Assembly: GCF_023898315.1 (NCBI RefSeq) | Contig: NC_064621.1 | Span: 133,608,521-133,672,520 of the forward strand | Origin: Schistocerca nitens | Lineage: Eukaryota > Arthropoda > Insecta > Orthoptera > Acrididae | Reading direction: 5' to 3' | DNA: 64,000 nucleotides | Shown: in pieces, positions 22,265-34,880 of the stretch | Numbering within the stretch: the stretch's first letter is position 1 | How the letters are laid out: the number at the start of each line of letters is the position of its first letter | The notes under the pieces: model-generated | What the model was told of the DNA's origin: nothing | The model's input: only the letters and a program-made list of their open reading frames with translations | The model's database searches: none | Made by a program: the position numbers and the translations under genes

Positions 22265-22400
22265 GGACAGAAGGCAAGGTGATGCTCACTGTCTTTTTCG
22301 ACGTTCGAGAACCAATACTCATCGAATTCCATGAGCGCAGACAAATATTTAACAGTGGCGTTTGGTGTGGACATTTCATATGCATGAGCAAATCTCTGTT
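22265..22400 (+). pseudogene. Short mariner transposase fragment
   Basis: GKVMLTVFFDVREPILIEF (22272-22328) matches the second-block region of mariner/SETMAR-type transposases, where a phrase such as K-ML-VFFD--G-I--EF precedes the second catalytic Asp. It is a short piece next to SINE-C and no other conserved block is clear. Confidence 0.55.
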
Positions 22401-22619
22401 TCCGCGCGCCAATAAACTGTTTTCAAATATGGCACACACATAGTGCCAGTAGTGCTCGTGTTTGTTTTGAATACAGTCCAGAAACAGGTAGTGCTATTTT
22501 CATTGTTTTCTACAAGAAGTGTCTAGTAACCACAGTTTAGTCAACTATCAGCCGGCTTTAGTGAATTAGCAGTACAGATAAAAGTTGATTAACTCTCTAC
22601 AGTAAATTGTTTTCTTAGG

Positions 22620-23600
22620 ATGGATAGGATGTGTGACGGCTGTGTACGGATGCAGGAGGAGCTGGCCACTGTTCGCGAACAGCCGAACGTGTTGATGGGC
22701 GCGGTCAGCCGTCTTCAGGCTGCTGCCTCGGAGTGTAGCGGCGGTGGGGAGTCGGGTGCGTCGCATAGTACACCCCAGGTGTTACATGCTTCACCCACTG
22801 TCCCTGCTGTCGAGACATCTTCGCGGGTACCGGGCGCGGTTGGGCCACCCTCTCCCCAAGGGGAGTGGCGGGTTCAGCGGCTTTCGCGGCGCACGAGGCG
22901 GAGGGTCAATGTGGAGGCTGGCCGTGTGGCATCGTTCGCTCTGCCTGTGAGTGGACATGTGGCCGCTCCTTCAGCAAGGTCCGAGCAGGCACACGGCGGG
23001 AGGGGATTATTAGTGATTGGGAGCTCCAACATTAGGCGGGTGATGGAGCCCCTTAGGGAAATAGCGGAAAGGTCGGGGAAGAAGGCCAGTGTTCACTCTA
23101 TCTGCTTGCCGGGGGGTCTCATCCGAGATGTGGAGGAGGCCCTGCCGGCGGCGATAGAGAGCACTGGGTGCACCCGACTGGAAATTGTTGCTCATGTCGG
23201 CACCAATGACTCCTGCCGTCTGGGTTCAGAGGTCATCCTCAGTTCGTACAGGCGGTTGGCGGAGTTGGTGAAGGCGGAAAGCCTCGCTAGCGGGGTGGAA
23301 GCTGAGCTATTTGTAGTATCGTTCCCAGAACCGATTGCGGTCCTTTGGTTTGGAGCCGAGTGTAAGGCTTAAACCAGAGGATCAGACGATTCTGCGTGGA
23401 TCTGGGGTGCAAATTTCTCGACCTCCGCTATCGGGTGGAGAAATGTAGGGTCCCCCTGAATAGGTGATGCGTGCACTACACGCAGGAAGCGGCTACAAGG
23501 GTAGCGCAGTACGTGTGGAGTGCACATGTGGGTTTTTTAGGTTACAGAATTCCCTCCCTAGGCCCGACAACACGCCTCCTGAGACGCGGCAAGGTAGGAG
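22620..23600 (+). pseudogene. LINE ORF1 with esterase (SGNH-hydrolase-like) domain
   Basis: It is open for 250 codons from ATG 22620. The first about 120 residues are a low-complexity, Ser/Pro/Arg-rich N-terminus preceded by a short coiled-coil-like start (CVRMQEELATVREQ). From residue about 125, LLVIGSSNIRRV supplies the nucleophile-type GSSN block and LEIVAHVGTNDSC supplies the second conserved HxGTND block seen in CR1 ORF1 esterases. The frame breaks near 23345. A continuation (LDLRYRVEKC) is readable in other frames to about 23600. Confidence 0.75.
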
Positions 23601-24402
23601 TAGGCAAAATGCAACAGGGAATAACAATATTAATGTGCTAATAGTAAACTGCAGGAGCGTCTATAATAAGTTCCCAGAACTGCTCTCATTAATAAACGGT
23701 CACAATGTCCACATAGTACTAGGGACAGAAAGTTGGCTGAAACCAGATGTAAACAGTAATGAAACTCTAAACTCAGGTTGCAATGTATACCGCAGAGATA
23801 GGCTGGACAGTGAAGGGGGAGACGTGTTTATAGCGATGAGAAGTCCAATAACATCGAAAGAAATTACGGGGATCCGAAATGTGAAATAATTTGGGTGAAG
23901 GTCACGGTTAAAGCAGGCTCAGACATGGTAACTGGATGTCTCTATAGGCCCCCTGGCTCAGCAGCTGTTGTGGCTGAGCACCTGAAACATAATTTGGAAA
24001 ATATTTCGAGTAGATTTCCCCACCATGTTATAGTTCTGGGTGGAGATTTTAATTTGCAGAATATAGACTGGGAGACTCAAACGTTCATAACGGGTGGCAG
24101 GCACAAAGAATCCAGTGAAATTTTTTAAAGTTCTTTATCTGAAAACTATCTTGAGCAGTTAAACAGAGAACCGACTCGTGGTGATATTAGACCTTCTGGT
24201 GACAAACAGACCCGAACTATTTGAAACAGTTAACGCAGAAAAGGGAATCAGCGATCACAAAGCAGTTACTGCATTGATGATTTCAGCCGTAAATAGAAAT
24301 ATTAAAAAAGGTAGGAAGATTTTTCTGTTTAGAAAAAGTGACAAAAAGCAGATTTCAGAGTACCTGACCGCTCAACACAAGGTTTGTCTCAAGTACAGAT
24401 AG
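23600..24402 (+). pseudogene. LINE ORF2 endonuclease domain, three broken frames
   Basis: The AP-type endonuclease nicks target DNA. Readable blocks are NVLIVNCRSVYNKFPEL, LGTESWLKPDV (catalytic Glu), GCLYRPPGS, VIVLGGDFNLQNIDW and, after a stop at about 24126, ILDLLVTNRPELF and GISDHKAV (final His). Breaks occur near 23888 and 24126. Confidence 0.85.
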
Positions 24403-24526
24403 TGTTGAGGATCAGTGGACCAAGTTCAAAACCATCGTACAATATGCGTTAGATGAGTATGCGCCAAGTAAGATCGTAAGAGATGGAAAAGAGCCACCGT
24501 GTTACAACAACCGAGTTAGAAAACTG

Positions 24527-26344
24527 TTGCGGAAGCAAAGGGAATTTCACAGCAAACATAAACATAGCCAAAGCCTTGCAGACAAACAAAAATTACGCGA
24601 AGCGAAATGTAGTGTGAGGAGGGCTATGCGAGAGGCGTTCAATGAATTCGAAAGTAAAGTTCTATGTACTGACTTGGCAGAAAATCCTAAGAAATTTTGG
24701 TCTTATGTCAAAGCGGTAGGTGGATCAAAACAAAATATCCAGACACTCTGTGACCAAAATGGTACCGAAACAGAGGATGACAGACTAAAGGCCGAAATAC
24801 TAAATGTCTTTTTCCAAAGCTGTTTCACGGAGGAAGACTGCACTGTAGTTCCTTCTCTAGATTGTCGCACAGATGACAAAATGGTAGATGTCGAAATAGA
24901 CGACTGAGGGATAGAGAAACAATTAAAATCGCTCAAAAGAGGAAAGGCCAATGGACCTGATGGGATACCAGTTCGATTTTACACAGAGCACGCGAAGGAA
25001 CTTGATCCCCTTCTTGCAGCAGTGTACCGTAGGTCTCTAGAAGAGCGTAGCGTTCCAAAGGATTGGAAAAGGGCACAGGACATCCCCGTTTTCAAGAAGG
25101 GACGTCGAATACATGTGCAGAACTATAGACCTATATCTCTAACGTCTATCAGTTGTAGAATTTTGGTACACGTATTATGTTCGAGTATAATGACTTTTCT
25201 GGAGACTAGAAATCTACTCTGTAGGAATCAGCATGGATTTCGAAAAAGACGATCGTGTGAAACCCAGCTCGCGCTATCCGTCCACGACACTCAGAGGGCT
25301 ATAGACACGGGTTCCCAGGTAGATGTCGTGTTTCTTGACTTCCGCAAGGCGTTCGATACAGTTCCCCACAGTCGTTTGATGAACAAAGTAAGAGCATATG
25401 GCCTATCTGACCAATTGTGTGATTGGATTGAAGGGTTCCTAGATAAAAGAACGCAGCATGTCATTCTCAATGGAGAGAAATCTTCCGAAGTAAGAGTGAT
25501 TTCAGGTGTGCCGCAGGGGAGTGTCGTAGGACCGTTGCTATTCACAATATGCATAAATGACCTTGTGGATGACATTGGAAGTTCACTGAGGCTTTTTGCG
25601 GATGATGCTGTGGTATATTGAGAGGTCGTAACAATGGAAAATTGTACTGAAATGCAGGAGGATCTGCAGTGAATTGACGCATGGTGCAGAGAATGGCAAT
25701 TGAATCTCAATGTAGACAAGTGTAATGTGCTGCCAATACATAGAAAGAGAGATTCCTTATCATTTAGCTACAATATAGCAGGTCAGCAACTAGAAGCAGT
25801 TAATTCTATAAATTATCTGGGAGTAGGCATTAGGAGTGATTTAAAATGGAATGAACGTATAATGTTGATCGTCGGTAAAGCAGATGCCAGACTGAGATTC
25901 ATTGGAAGAATCCTAAGGCAATGCAATCCGAAAACAAAGGAGGTAGGATACAGTACGTTTGTTCGCCCACTGCTTGAATACTGCACAGCAGTGTGGGATC
26001 TTTACCAGATAGGGTTGATAGAAGAGATAGAGAAGATCCAACGGAGAGCAGCGCGCTTCGTTACAGTATCATTTAGTAATCACGAAAGTGTTACGGGGAT
26101 GATAGATAAACTCCAGTGGAAGACTCTGCAGGTGAGACGCTCAGTAGCTCAGTATGGGCTTTTGTTGAAGTTTCTAGAACATACCTTCACCGAGGAGTCA
26201 AGCAGTATATTGCTCCATCCTACGTATATGTCGCGAAAAGACCATGAGGATAAAATCAGAGAGATTACAGCCGACACAGAGGCATACCAACAATCCTTCT
26301 TTCCACGAACAATACGAGACTGGAATAGAAGGGAGAACCGATAG
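24527..26344 (+). pseudogene. LINE ORF2 reverse transcriptase, stops at several points
   Basis: Reverse transcriptase for target-primed insertion. Blocks in order: KGRRIHVQNYRPISLTS, NQHGFRKRRSCETQLAL, VDVVFLDFRKAFDTV (first Asp), ISGVPQGSVVGPLLF, LRLFADDAVVY (catalytic ADD), then WCREWQLNLNVDKC and NYLGVGIRSDLKW. A TGA falls immediately after FADDAVVY at 25619. Another TGA precedes IDAWCREW, and one lies after the upstream segment at 24905. The final part ends with WNRRENR at 26341. Confidence 0.88.
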
Positions 26345-26620
26345 AGGTACTCAAGGTACCTCCGCCACACACTGTCAAGTGGCTTGCGGAGTATGGATGT
26401 AGATGTAGATTAACACACTGCATTTGAAAAGGACTACAGGCCACAAATGGTCAGTGATAAAATGTCACATATAATGCAGTAAATTTCACCTCTTTAAAGA
26501 ATTTCACAGACAAGACAGACAATTAAATAGTTTTAACATTCAGAAATTACAATGAGGTTGTGGACCCACACACAACAGAACTAATGGAACCCTATGAATT
26601 TTATGATTTTATACTTTTTA

Positions 26621-26677
26621 ATGTTTGTGTGTCTGTCGACCTGCCAGCACTTTCATTTGGTAAGTCACATCATCTTT

Positions 26678-26749
<72 letters not shown>

Positions 26750-27070
26750 AAACACAAACATACACACAAAATTCAAACTTTCGCAACCAACGGTTGCTTT
26801 GTCAGGAAAGAGGGAAGGAGAGGGAAATACGAAAGGGGTAAGTATTTCCGCTTCCGGGATTGGAATGACTGCTTACCCTCTCCCTTAAAACCCACATCCT
26901 TTCGTCTTTCCCTCTCCTTCCCTCTTTCCTGACGAAGCAACCGTTGGTTGTGAAAGCTTGAATTTTGTGTGTTTGTTTGTGTGTCTATCGACCTGCCAGC
27001 GCTTTTGTTTGGTAAGTCACATCATCTTTGTTTTTAGATATATTTTTCCCACGTGGAATGTTTCCCTCTA
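26621..27070. repeat. Fold-back repeat with (TA)n core
   Basis: CGACCTGCCAGCACTTTCAT at 26638 and CGACCTGCCAGCGCTTTTG at 26988, each followed by GGTAAGTCACATCATCTTTG, are direct copies. Between them AACCAACGGTTGCTTTGTCA and TCCCTCTTTCCTGACGAAGC (with CAACCGTTGGTTG) form long inverted arms across 26770-26955. No coding function. Confidence 0.75.
26680..26746. repeat. (TA)n microsatellite
   Basis: About 33 uninterrupted TA units. It creates spurious Tyr-Ile-rich open frames in the forward strand. Confidence 0.97.
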
Positions 27071-27074
27071 TATA

Positions 27075-27579
27075 TATATATAATGAAGGAGAGCGGTATG
27101 AAAGATACTGCAAATATATTTACTTATGGAGACTATCACACTCTCATCAAGTTTAATGTTGCATGCCTACTGTGCCCTTGTAACCTGCACTATGCACTAA
27201 TAACTAAGTTACATATTTTTTAAGATATAGTCCCACCATTTGTCTCAGTCAGCCTTGTTTTGTTAGCTTCACAAAACAGATTAATACTGGTAGAAATGGT
27301 CTGATATTAGTAGCTCTGTTCATTTCTCTAGCTAGTATAACAGTAAGAACAGTTACCTTGAGGCATGTTCTAAAGTCCAAGAAAGCAACCTCATATCTAC
27401 AATTTATGCTTTATTTAAACCTTAATTGTTTGCAGACCACATTTGAGATTCAAAACACTTCACTGCCACTGTTGAAGACACACAACTGTTGGCATCGGAA
27501 ATCTATACCTCATATTCTTGAAAATATTGATATCATAAAGTTATATTTACTGAAGGAAAGAAATACTGGTAAAAGGCAT
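27075..27579. other. Unassigned AT-rich stretch
   Basis: No domain, RNA or repeat unit recognised. Confidence 0.4.
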
Positions 27580-28690
27580 CCACAGGGAATATCAATTTAG
27601 GCTCCTAAGAAATGTAGGACCACAAAATGCAATAGTAACAGCATGACATATCTTAGAGGCTCTATCAATTAAATGCCAATCAAAACGTATAGCATCTGTA
27701 GGTTCAGAAAAAGTTTTTGATAGTGATGCCAGGTGTGCATTCTTCGAAATGCTGAACATATCATTTGTAAAATACAGGGAGCAAAAGTAATCTACAATCT
27801 GTACAGAAACTTGTTGCAAATTAAAAGTTTCAATGGACATGATAGACAGGCAGGAATTGTGACGTCAATGAGATACAGTTGTATACTGTCTTCCAAAGTA
27901 CTCAATTGTATAATGAGTAATCAGTAAAGCAGACTGAAGGGAATTTGGAAAGAAAATAAATGTTCAGGAAGCACCAATAAAACTTCTGCAGTTTGCCAGT
28001 AACACTGTAATTCAGTCATAGATGGGCCAGGACTTGAAAGATCAGTTTAATGGACTGGATCATGCACTGAAAAGGGGTTAGAAGATGAACATCAAAATAC
28101 TAAAACAAGAGTAATGCAATGTTGTCACATTAAATTGGGTGATGAAGGAATTAGATTAGGGAGTGAGATGTGGCTTCCTATTTGGGGATTCTGCCATATT
28201 TGGAGGAAGTATAGAATGCAGACTAACAATGGTGGAAGCAGAGATAATATCAAACACAGAATTTCAATATCAAGAAAACCTTTGCTCAATGAGAGGTATA
28301 TTTTAACATAACACGTTTAAGGATTTGGAAATCTTTACTCACAAAGAAATTTAGGCAACATATTGGAAGTTCAGCATTTTTTTCTTGCGCAAGAATAAAT
28401 AGTGAAGTCTAAATTGCTACATCATTACTAACAGTATTTGCCTGTATTTTAGAAAAATGCAAAATTGAAACATATGTGACTAACAGTACCAATAAGAAAA
28501 GAATAAAAGTTATTAAAATGTTGTGCTACAGAAGAATACTGAACACTAGAAAGATAGATTAGATAAGTGAAATGATGACTGAATTGAATTTGGAAGAAAG
28601 GAAATTCATGGTACAACTTGACTACATAAAGAATTTGTTGTTAGGACACATCATCTAGGATAAATGAATAGTTAATTTATGGAATAAATG
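27580..28690 (+). pseudogene. Ancient LINE reverse transcriptase relic
   Basis: Scattered blocks in changing frames follow the order of a LINE RT: VGSEKVFDSDARCAFFEML at about 27700 (F-DR-A-F-type first Asp block), then QFASNTVIQS at about 27995 in the position of FADDIV, then MNIKILK, and finally CYRRILNTRKID at about 28530, the C-terminal block usually read as WCYRRML--. Many stops. Best placed among RTE-like arthropod LINEs by the CYRR block, but not certainly. Confidence 0.6.
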
Positions 28691-31322
28691 AATAGTTAAT
28701 TTAGTTGTGGAGGGAAATATGGATAATAAAAATAGTAATGGGAGACCATGTCTTGGTTACCCTAAAAATATTCAAGCAGCTGTCAGTTGCAATAACAACG
28801 CAGAGATGAAGAGGTTTCCAGAAGATAATTGGTACGGGCAGATTCATCTTCAGGCTGAAGACAACAAGAGCCACAAAAGAATTTGCAATTATTCCTCTCC
28901 TTCCACATTTATAAGAGCATGATTTCTTCTGGACTTGTATACAGTATTTATCCACACTTTTATCACTTCATGTACATTCTCAGCCTGGATCTAGACAATC
29001 ATTTACACTTTGTTAGGTGTATAATATGTACTCAGCTGATATCTTCATTTTTGTGTGAGTAAAGGAATACAACATAGATGTGCAATTCATACTAACATAA
29101 TGCAGACATGCCTAGAACTGAAACATAAGAGAAATGTCAATGTAGTACTTTGTAGTATTTGTAGAAATTTGAATGTATTAAAAAATAAATAACAGGAAGA
29201 CTGTACAGAAACATTGAAAAATTTCTTTGTAGCCTGACTATATGGAAAAAGTGAATGTCAAACTTTGTTGTTACATATAACTGTCACATAACATCTTAAT
29301 GGATTTCATACTTCAAAACTCATAGAGTTTCATATGCTTCAATTTTCACAAAATATCCTAGATGTGACAACATTTAAAACTATTCACTACAGGATTTTAC
29401 TTACCAAGAATTTCAGTGTAACTGGAGGCTTCAAATGTTTCAAATTGCAAATGCATTAAGGTTTTTGTACTCTGAAAAACCTGATGTTACTATGATGATC
29501 AACAAACTGCGAATGGACTTTAACACAGCTTCAGAAAGCAGTAGAATGCTTCCTGATTTATGCATGAGAATATCTGTTGTACCTACCTGAATAAAACTGG
29601 AAATGTTTGAGAATGGACACAGCTTACATTTTATTACATTTTCAAAAGTTTTTACAAATGAAGGCGAATTACTGGCACAATGTTGAAAAGAAAAGACAAT
29701 TTTTGCATCATGCAACATCTGTAAATATCTCCACAGTTAGGACAATTCTTAGTAAACTTGTAAACATAATTCACAATTAAAAAAGCAGTTAATAATTTAT
29801 CATTTTCCTGTAACAATCAACCACAAATAAAATAAACAAAATTTGTAAGGCAACTCATGAAGACTGGTTCTATTGTTCTCACTTCATAATAAAGGGAAAA
29901 TAAATGGAAAATATGGACAAATTGTAGCTTATTTCAATTTCCGGAAGACAAATAGCTGATGTTTTATCCATAGAGCTTAAGAATATATTTAACAACAATA
30001 TATCTTCATCTCTTATTGCTAATGACATATATATCCTGTTACTGCTGAGTTTTAAAATTTTGAGTATACTACATAACAGATATGCCTCATAGTAGTCAGA
30101 ATTATGCATTACTTTCATTGCATAAATGATCATTATTAGCGTAGTTATTTGGGATTTTCTCATAATATTTCACATGCACAGAGTGAAAACAGTTTGCAGG
30201 TCCTCCATTGGCTTCTGAAGCCAAGATTACATCTGTAGCACCACTTTTTGTGGCTTATAATCCACTCAGTACATTTCAAGAACCAGTCTGAGACAGACAG
30301 TAAACATTAATGCAGGTGACAGGTATTATCTTTTGCAGCACAATTCCAACTTTTAAATTAGTTATAATGTGGAAAAATGCTGAACAGCAGGGAAGTTATC
30401 TGAGGTAAGCATTTAGCAGAATATTGTTTCTTACATTGTAAACCATGGATTCTCTGTCACATTCATACAAATTTTATACTTGTCTTAATCTACATTCACT
30501 GGAATATTTATTCCTCTTTCTTCCTTTTTAAAACAATGAAGGATGATAGAAAAATATCACAGATCCATTAAATATCTTTATGGGTGGGGAAGTTCATCAA
30601 ATACATTCACAAATATTCAGGAACACCAAACAGACACCATTTTTAGCACTGTACCATTTATATACAAACAGTCATTCATTCAAGTGTCAAACTTCGAAAT
30701 GGTCTTTTGTGGGTAGCACTGTGATTAAGTGGACACAGACCTCAACTAAGACTATAAAGAAGAGTTAGTTCTCCCCAAAGAAACTATCTTTTCGTTTCCT
30801 AAATGAAGTTCAGAAATTAAGTGAAAGCAATGTTAACATGGGAAGTTCACGCTGTTTACCTGTGATCTGAACAAAACAATTTTTTTTTCAATTTGACATT
30901 GTCAGTTAGCATCATTAAAGGAACATACATCATTTTTTGCCACTGTAAGTCAGATATCTGCTTCTTGTCAGACAGCAACAGTAATTTATTACTCTTGCAA
31001 CTGCTATGTTTACAGTGTGTTACATTCACAGCTCAAATAAATTCTACTTTCTTCCACACAAACACTAGCTGTTATACAGTAGATGATGTTAGCACACATG
31101 CTGGAAAGGTAACATCACACAAGACCTTCCTTTGGGAACTTTTTACAGGGGCTAAGAGATAAGTAAGGTTCATCGAAGATAAACTTTTGGATGTCATGTT
31201 CCCCAACAAGATACACATTAAGAAACCGTTATTGTCCCTACTCATAAATTATTTTCTAGAAAACCTAAATCAGTCTGTGTCCAGGTCCCAAGTGCTACCT
31301 ACCACAGTAAGTTACCCATCAG
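28691..31322. other. Long AT-rich region without recognised features
   Basis: I see no coding frame with domain support, no RNA gene and no tandem repeat in these 2.6 kb. Could be intron or very old repeats. Confidence 0.4.
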
Positions 31323-31600
31323 TCAATGTACTGACATATCAGCAAACAAACACCATTTGAGCGTACAATGTCCACAGCTCAGAGCACTTGCAGCACGCTG
31401 GTCCAACTTGCCACCAACAGCTGTCAGTTTAGGAAGAGCTGCGAGTTCGCGTGAATACTGTGCACGGTCTCCGGGGCCATCGAACCACGCTTCTGAGGCG
31501 GCCAAGAATGAGGCGCTCGCTGAGCAGATGGGGGCCACATTCTCCAGCCATATGCCTCACTTAGCGTTGCCACGTTACCTTATCAGTGAACCGTGATAGA
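31323..31600. other. Locally GC-richer segment, open on both strands, unrecognised
   Basis: It stands out from AT-rich flanks. Seventy-one codons are open on minus (31538-31323) and 79 on plus (31357-31596). Neither product is recognised and no splice-site pair is compelling. It may be a short exon, a regulatory islet or a repeat piece. Confidence 0.3.
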
Positions 31601-31999
31601 TCTCGTTTGGATGTGCGTTTTGGTTGCTTTCATTCTGTCGCGCCAGGCATTGCTGCAAAACAAGTATTGTTATTACTCATATATCATACGGAACAGAGAA
31701 TTAGTGGTATGTATTATCTAAAACAATATTATTTGTGAAGTTATCTGAATAGTAGTCTAATGTTTCATACGCTGATTCTCTGTAGGAACTATGATTGTTT
31801 GTGTCCCTTAAGTCAAGTTTTATCTTCGGTTATATTTTAAACCAACAGGTGGGCTGACGAGTGCTAAACTTCATTCACTGATATCTATTGTGCTAACCTA
31901 ATAACGGTAGGCGCCATTACTGGGAAGTTTAACAGAAAATTCGTATCTTTTTCATTTGGCCAGATGCATGTTTATCATATTTCTGCCTGTGGGGATCAA

Positions 32000-32140
32000 A
32001 TGTTCAAATGTGCGTGGAATCTTATGGGACTTAACTGCTAAGGTCATCAGTTCCTAAGCTTACACACTATTTAACCTAAATTATCCTAAGGACAAACACA
32101 CACACCCATGCCCAAGCGAGGACTCGAACCTCCACCGGGA
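32000..32140 (-). repeat. SINE-B, 5'-truncated, with perfect target duplication
   Basis: On the minus strand the copy begins at its B box (GGAGGTTCGAGTCC) and runs through the body to CATTTGAACATTTG. The A-box half is missing, which fits incomplete reverse transcription. The 10-bp duplication TGGGGATCAA lies at 31990-31999 and 32141-32150. Confidence 0.85.
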
Positions 32141-32416
32141 TGGGGATCAATAACGCAACTTTGGTGTACTTTTGGATATCATATAGCCTAACAAAATACA
32201 CATTATAACCAGACAGGTTGTACTGAAGGTACAGTTAGCTCCTCTTTATACGATCCGCTCATCTACAAACCAACGCTAAATTACGTTTTTAATGTTTGTC
32301 CATATTTATCTTTCATATGAATGCCTGTGACGGGAAGTGAGAGAGGGCAAAAAGTGATGTAACAATGATGTAACGAAGTAGTGAGATTTCTCTTTTAGGA
32401 AAGGTTGGGGTGCGAA

Positions 32417-32420
<4 letters not shown>

Positions 32421-32447
<27 letters not shown>
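32421..32447. repeat. (GA)n microsatellite
   Basis: About 13 GA units just after an ATG, producing a spurious Glu-Arg repeat frame. Confidence 0.95.
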
Positions 32448-32453
<6 letters not shown>

Positions 32454-32929
32454 CAAGAAAAGCAGTGGAACGATGTAGTGCTCTGTGTTCAATTTCTAGT
32501 ACTCTTTCTGACTGATATCACCACGATCCGGTTTAGTGATAGAAAATATTCTGATGATATTTTCAGTAATAAATTTTCTAACGTAGAAATATCAAAAGTC
32601 GCACAACAAATAAATCAATCTGCCATCAGTGCTGACCAAAGAGAGCAGCCAATAACATCAATGAATTGACGTCTCTTCTTCTGGATGCCATACCTTCAGT
32701 CTTTTAACACTGAAGGAATTACACAGCGAAGTGATAGCTTGACCTATTAAGTTCTTTGGTAATGTAAGCATTTTCGTGAATGTATATAGTGACCAGCTGC
32801 ATACGTAACCATCGCCTTCTCGAAGAACTATGTTGAAGCAGCCGAATGTGCCACCTACCTTCCAGTTCTATTCCTCACACAACGTAGTCGTAAGTGAAAA
32901 ACATCTTGGTAGAGAATAGGCATACCATC

Positions 32930-34090
32930 AACCAGCTCTCCTGAAAACCATTGCGGTTTCATTAAAAATTATACAACTAATGCTATCTTGAATGCCTGTT
33001 AACTCGCTGAAAAATATCGAAGGAACAGCACACTATCCCACATTGAATTCCTAGATATGGAGAAAGTCTTTATGTCGTAGTCTGGTTACTCTATCTCTGG
33101 CCGCAGCACATCAGCTCCTCAACAGGACAAACAATCTGTACAGGAACATAAAAAAAATTGCGTTAAGTGACTGCAGATAAATATCGAGCATGTTCCCAAT
33201 CACAGCTTAAATCATCAAAGGACTGTGTTCAAAATGGTTCAAATGGCTCTGAGCACTATGCGACTTAACTTCTGAGGTCATCAGTCGCCTAGAACTTAGA
33301 ACTAATTAAACCTAACTAACCTAAGGACATCACACAAATCCATGCCCGAGGCAGGATTCGAACCTGCGACCGTAGCAGTCGCGCGGTTCCGGACTGCGCG
33401 CCTAGAACCGCTAGACCACCGCGGCCGGCAAAGGACTGTGTAGTTGATCATTTTTGGCGCTGACTCCATCACACGAGAACTGCAACAGAACACACCTGAA
33501 TCTCGCTCAAGGCTGATGTGTCATGGTCGTTACTTTCACAAGAGATAATACACAGCAACTATTCGAGGAGAAGTATGAACACTTAAGTCAATTTGGACGG
33601 TGATGGTACATCACAAAAAGTCTTTGGGAAGAAAGACTACTTAAGAAACGTTCCAATAGGATACTGTTCTGAGGAATGTAGAAGCCTTAAAATACCTTGG
33701 GTCCCATTTACAAAACGTTGAGGTATCAGTACAGACTAACGAACTAGAATCAAAAACCATGGCTGCAAGGACGACAGCTCTCCATGCTGTTATGTGACAA
33801 ACAAACGACAATGTACCTGAAGGGTATGATATACTAGATGAACGCTCACTCACTAGCTCTGTGTTAAAGTGACTGGTAGCAACAGCAGTCCAAATTTAAA
33901 AACATGTCCATGCACATGAGCCTTCAGATCATTGCAGTGCTTGCCTAGTGATTGTGTCACCAGTGACAATATCTGGCAGATATCTGGTAAACACTTCACT
34001 GGAGAGATAAACGAGGAAAGGCGGCTTCGCCAGTAGGGACACGTGCTGAGAGTCACAACCCCATCCGAACAAAAACATGTAAAACTTACT
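32930..34090 (+). pseudogene. Old LINE relic split by a SINE
   Basis: Readable blocks: ENHCGFIKNYTTNAILNAC at about 32942 (compare EEQCGFRKGRSTTDAI), HIEFLDMEKVFMS at about 33047 (compare H-AFIDFEKAFD), then after the SINE VEALKYLGSHLQN at about 33680 (compare FKYLGS), and RRLRQ-GHVLRV at about 34020. Many stops and frame changes. Likely RTE-type by motif order. Confidence 0.6.
33229..33429 (-). repeat. SINE-A in LINE relic, 12-bp target duplication
   Basis: Full-length SINE-A. AAAGGACTGTGT is present at 33217-33228 and 33430-33441. Confidence 0.9.
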
Positions 34091-34159
34091 CAAATGACAC
34101 GCGTGTATGTAGACGACCTAAGAAGTTACAGAAACATAGTGATAAACCAAAACATTGTG

Positions 34160-34880
34160 AACATCCGCCTAGTAGCATGTTGGTCCACTCTTAGAGCTCA
34201 GTCAGTTAGCGGCTCTTTGTGGCATTAATGAGATAAGTCTAGAGGTATTTCACAACAGATGTCTAAGCACAGGTCACGTAATTCCCGTATATTACAGGCC
34301 GGTGCATTGTGGGTACAGAGGTAGCACCTGATAGGGTCTCAGATGTGTTCGATCAGGTCCAGAGCAAGCAAATCTGATGGCAACGCCTCGATATGGGTTC
34401 ACTGTCTTGCTTCTGAAACAACTGTAGCTTGATTCTGGTCTTCTGACAAAGACAGTTATCCTGATAGAACATGCCATTGCAACATGGAAGACATCAACCA
34501 TGAAGGGATGCAGGTGGTCCGCAATAATGCTCACGTAGTCCACAGATGTCGTGGTGTTTTAGATAATACCAGATGTCCCATGGAAACGCATTAGAATCTC
34601 CCCAGTGGAATAACAGCCGAAATTGGCCAGTGAGCATGGCGCGGCGCATTTTTGGAGCAGCCGCTAACCTGCATGATGGTGTATCTGGACGCGACACTCT
34701 AACTGGTAATGCAAGAAATAGGATTCATTCTACCAGGTGACCACGTTTCCATTGATTCACCGTCCAATCTCGATAATCCGGTGGGAAAACTTGCGGGTCG
34801 TCTGCTGAGAAGCCAACAATGAGCGCTGGATGCTTCAACCACTACCCGTAGGTGCTGATGAGAGTACCATGCGAACAGCT
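34160..34880 (-). pseudogene. Tc1-like transposase relic
   Basis: On the minus strand MDYVSIIADHLHPFMVDVF (34543-34487) matches a Tc1-like transposase block that precedes the second catalytic Asp. In the next frame YQDNCLCQKTRIKLQLF follows (QDN block), then degraded sequence with NIREL. Between 34880 and 34560 the usual N-terminal blocks are only faintly visible. Frameshifts and stops throughout; terminal repeats not identified. Confidence 0.65.

Larger units (their letters stand above)
22560..26414 (+). mobile_element. CR1-like non-LTR retrotransposon, nearly full length, decayed
   Basis: The order is ORF1 with an SGNH/esterase-like domain, apurinic-type endonuclease, reverse transcriptase, then a 3' tail that ends in GATGTAGATGTAGAT (about 26394-26409). 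Esterase-bearing ORF1 and the RT motifs point to the CR1/Jockey side of LINEs. Multiple frameshifts and stops make it inactive. The 5' end is uncertain. Confidence 0.85.

Noticed and set aside
26560-26841. Tyr-Ile repeat protein
   Set aside because: Product of the (TA)n tract.
32418-32669. Glu-Arg-rich small protein
   Set aside because: It begins in a (GA)n microsatellite and has no recognisable continuation.
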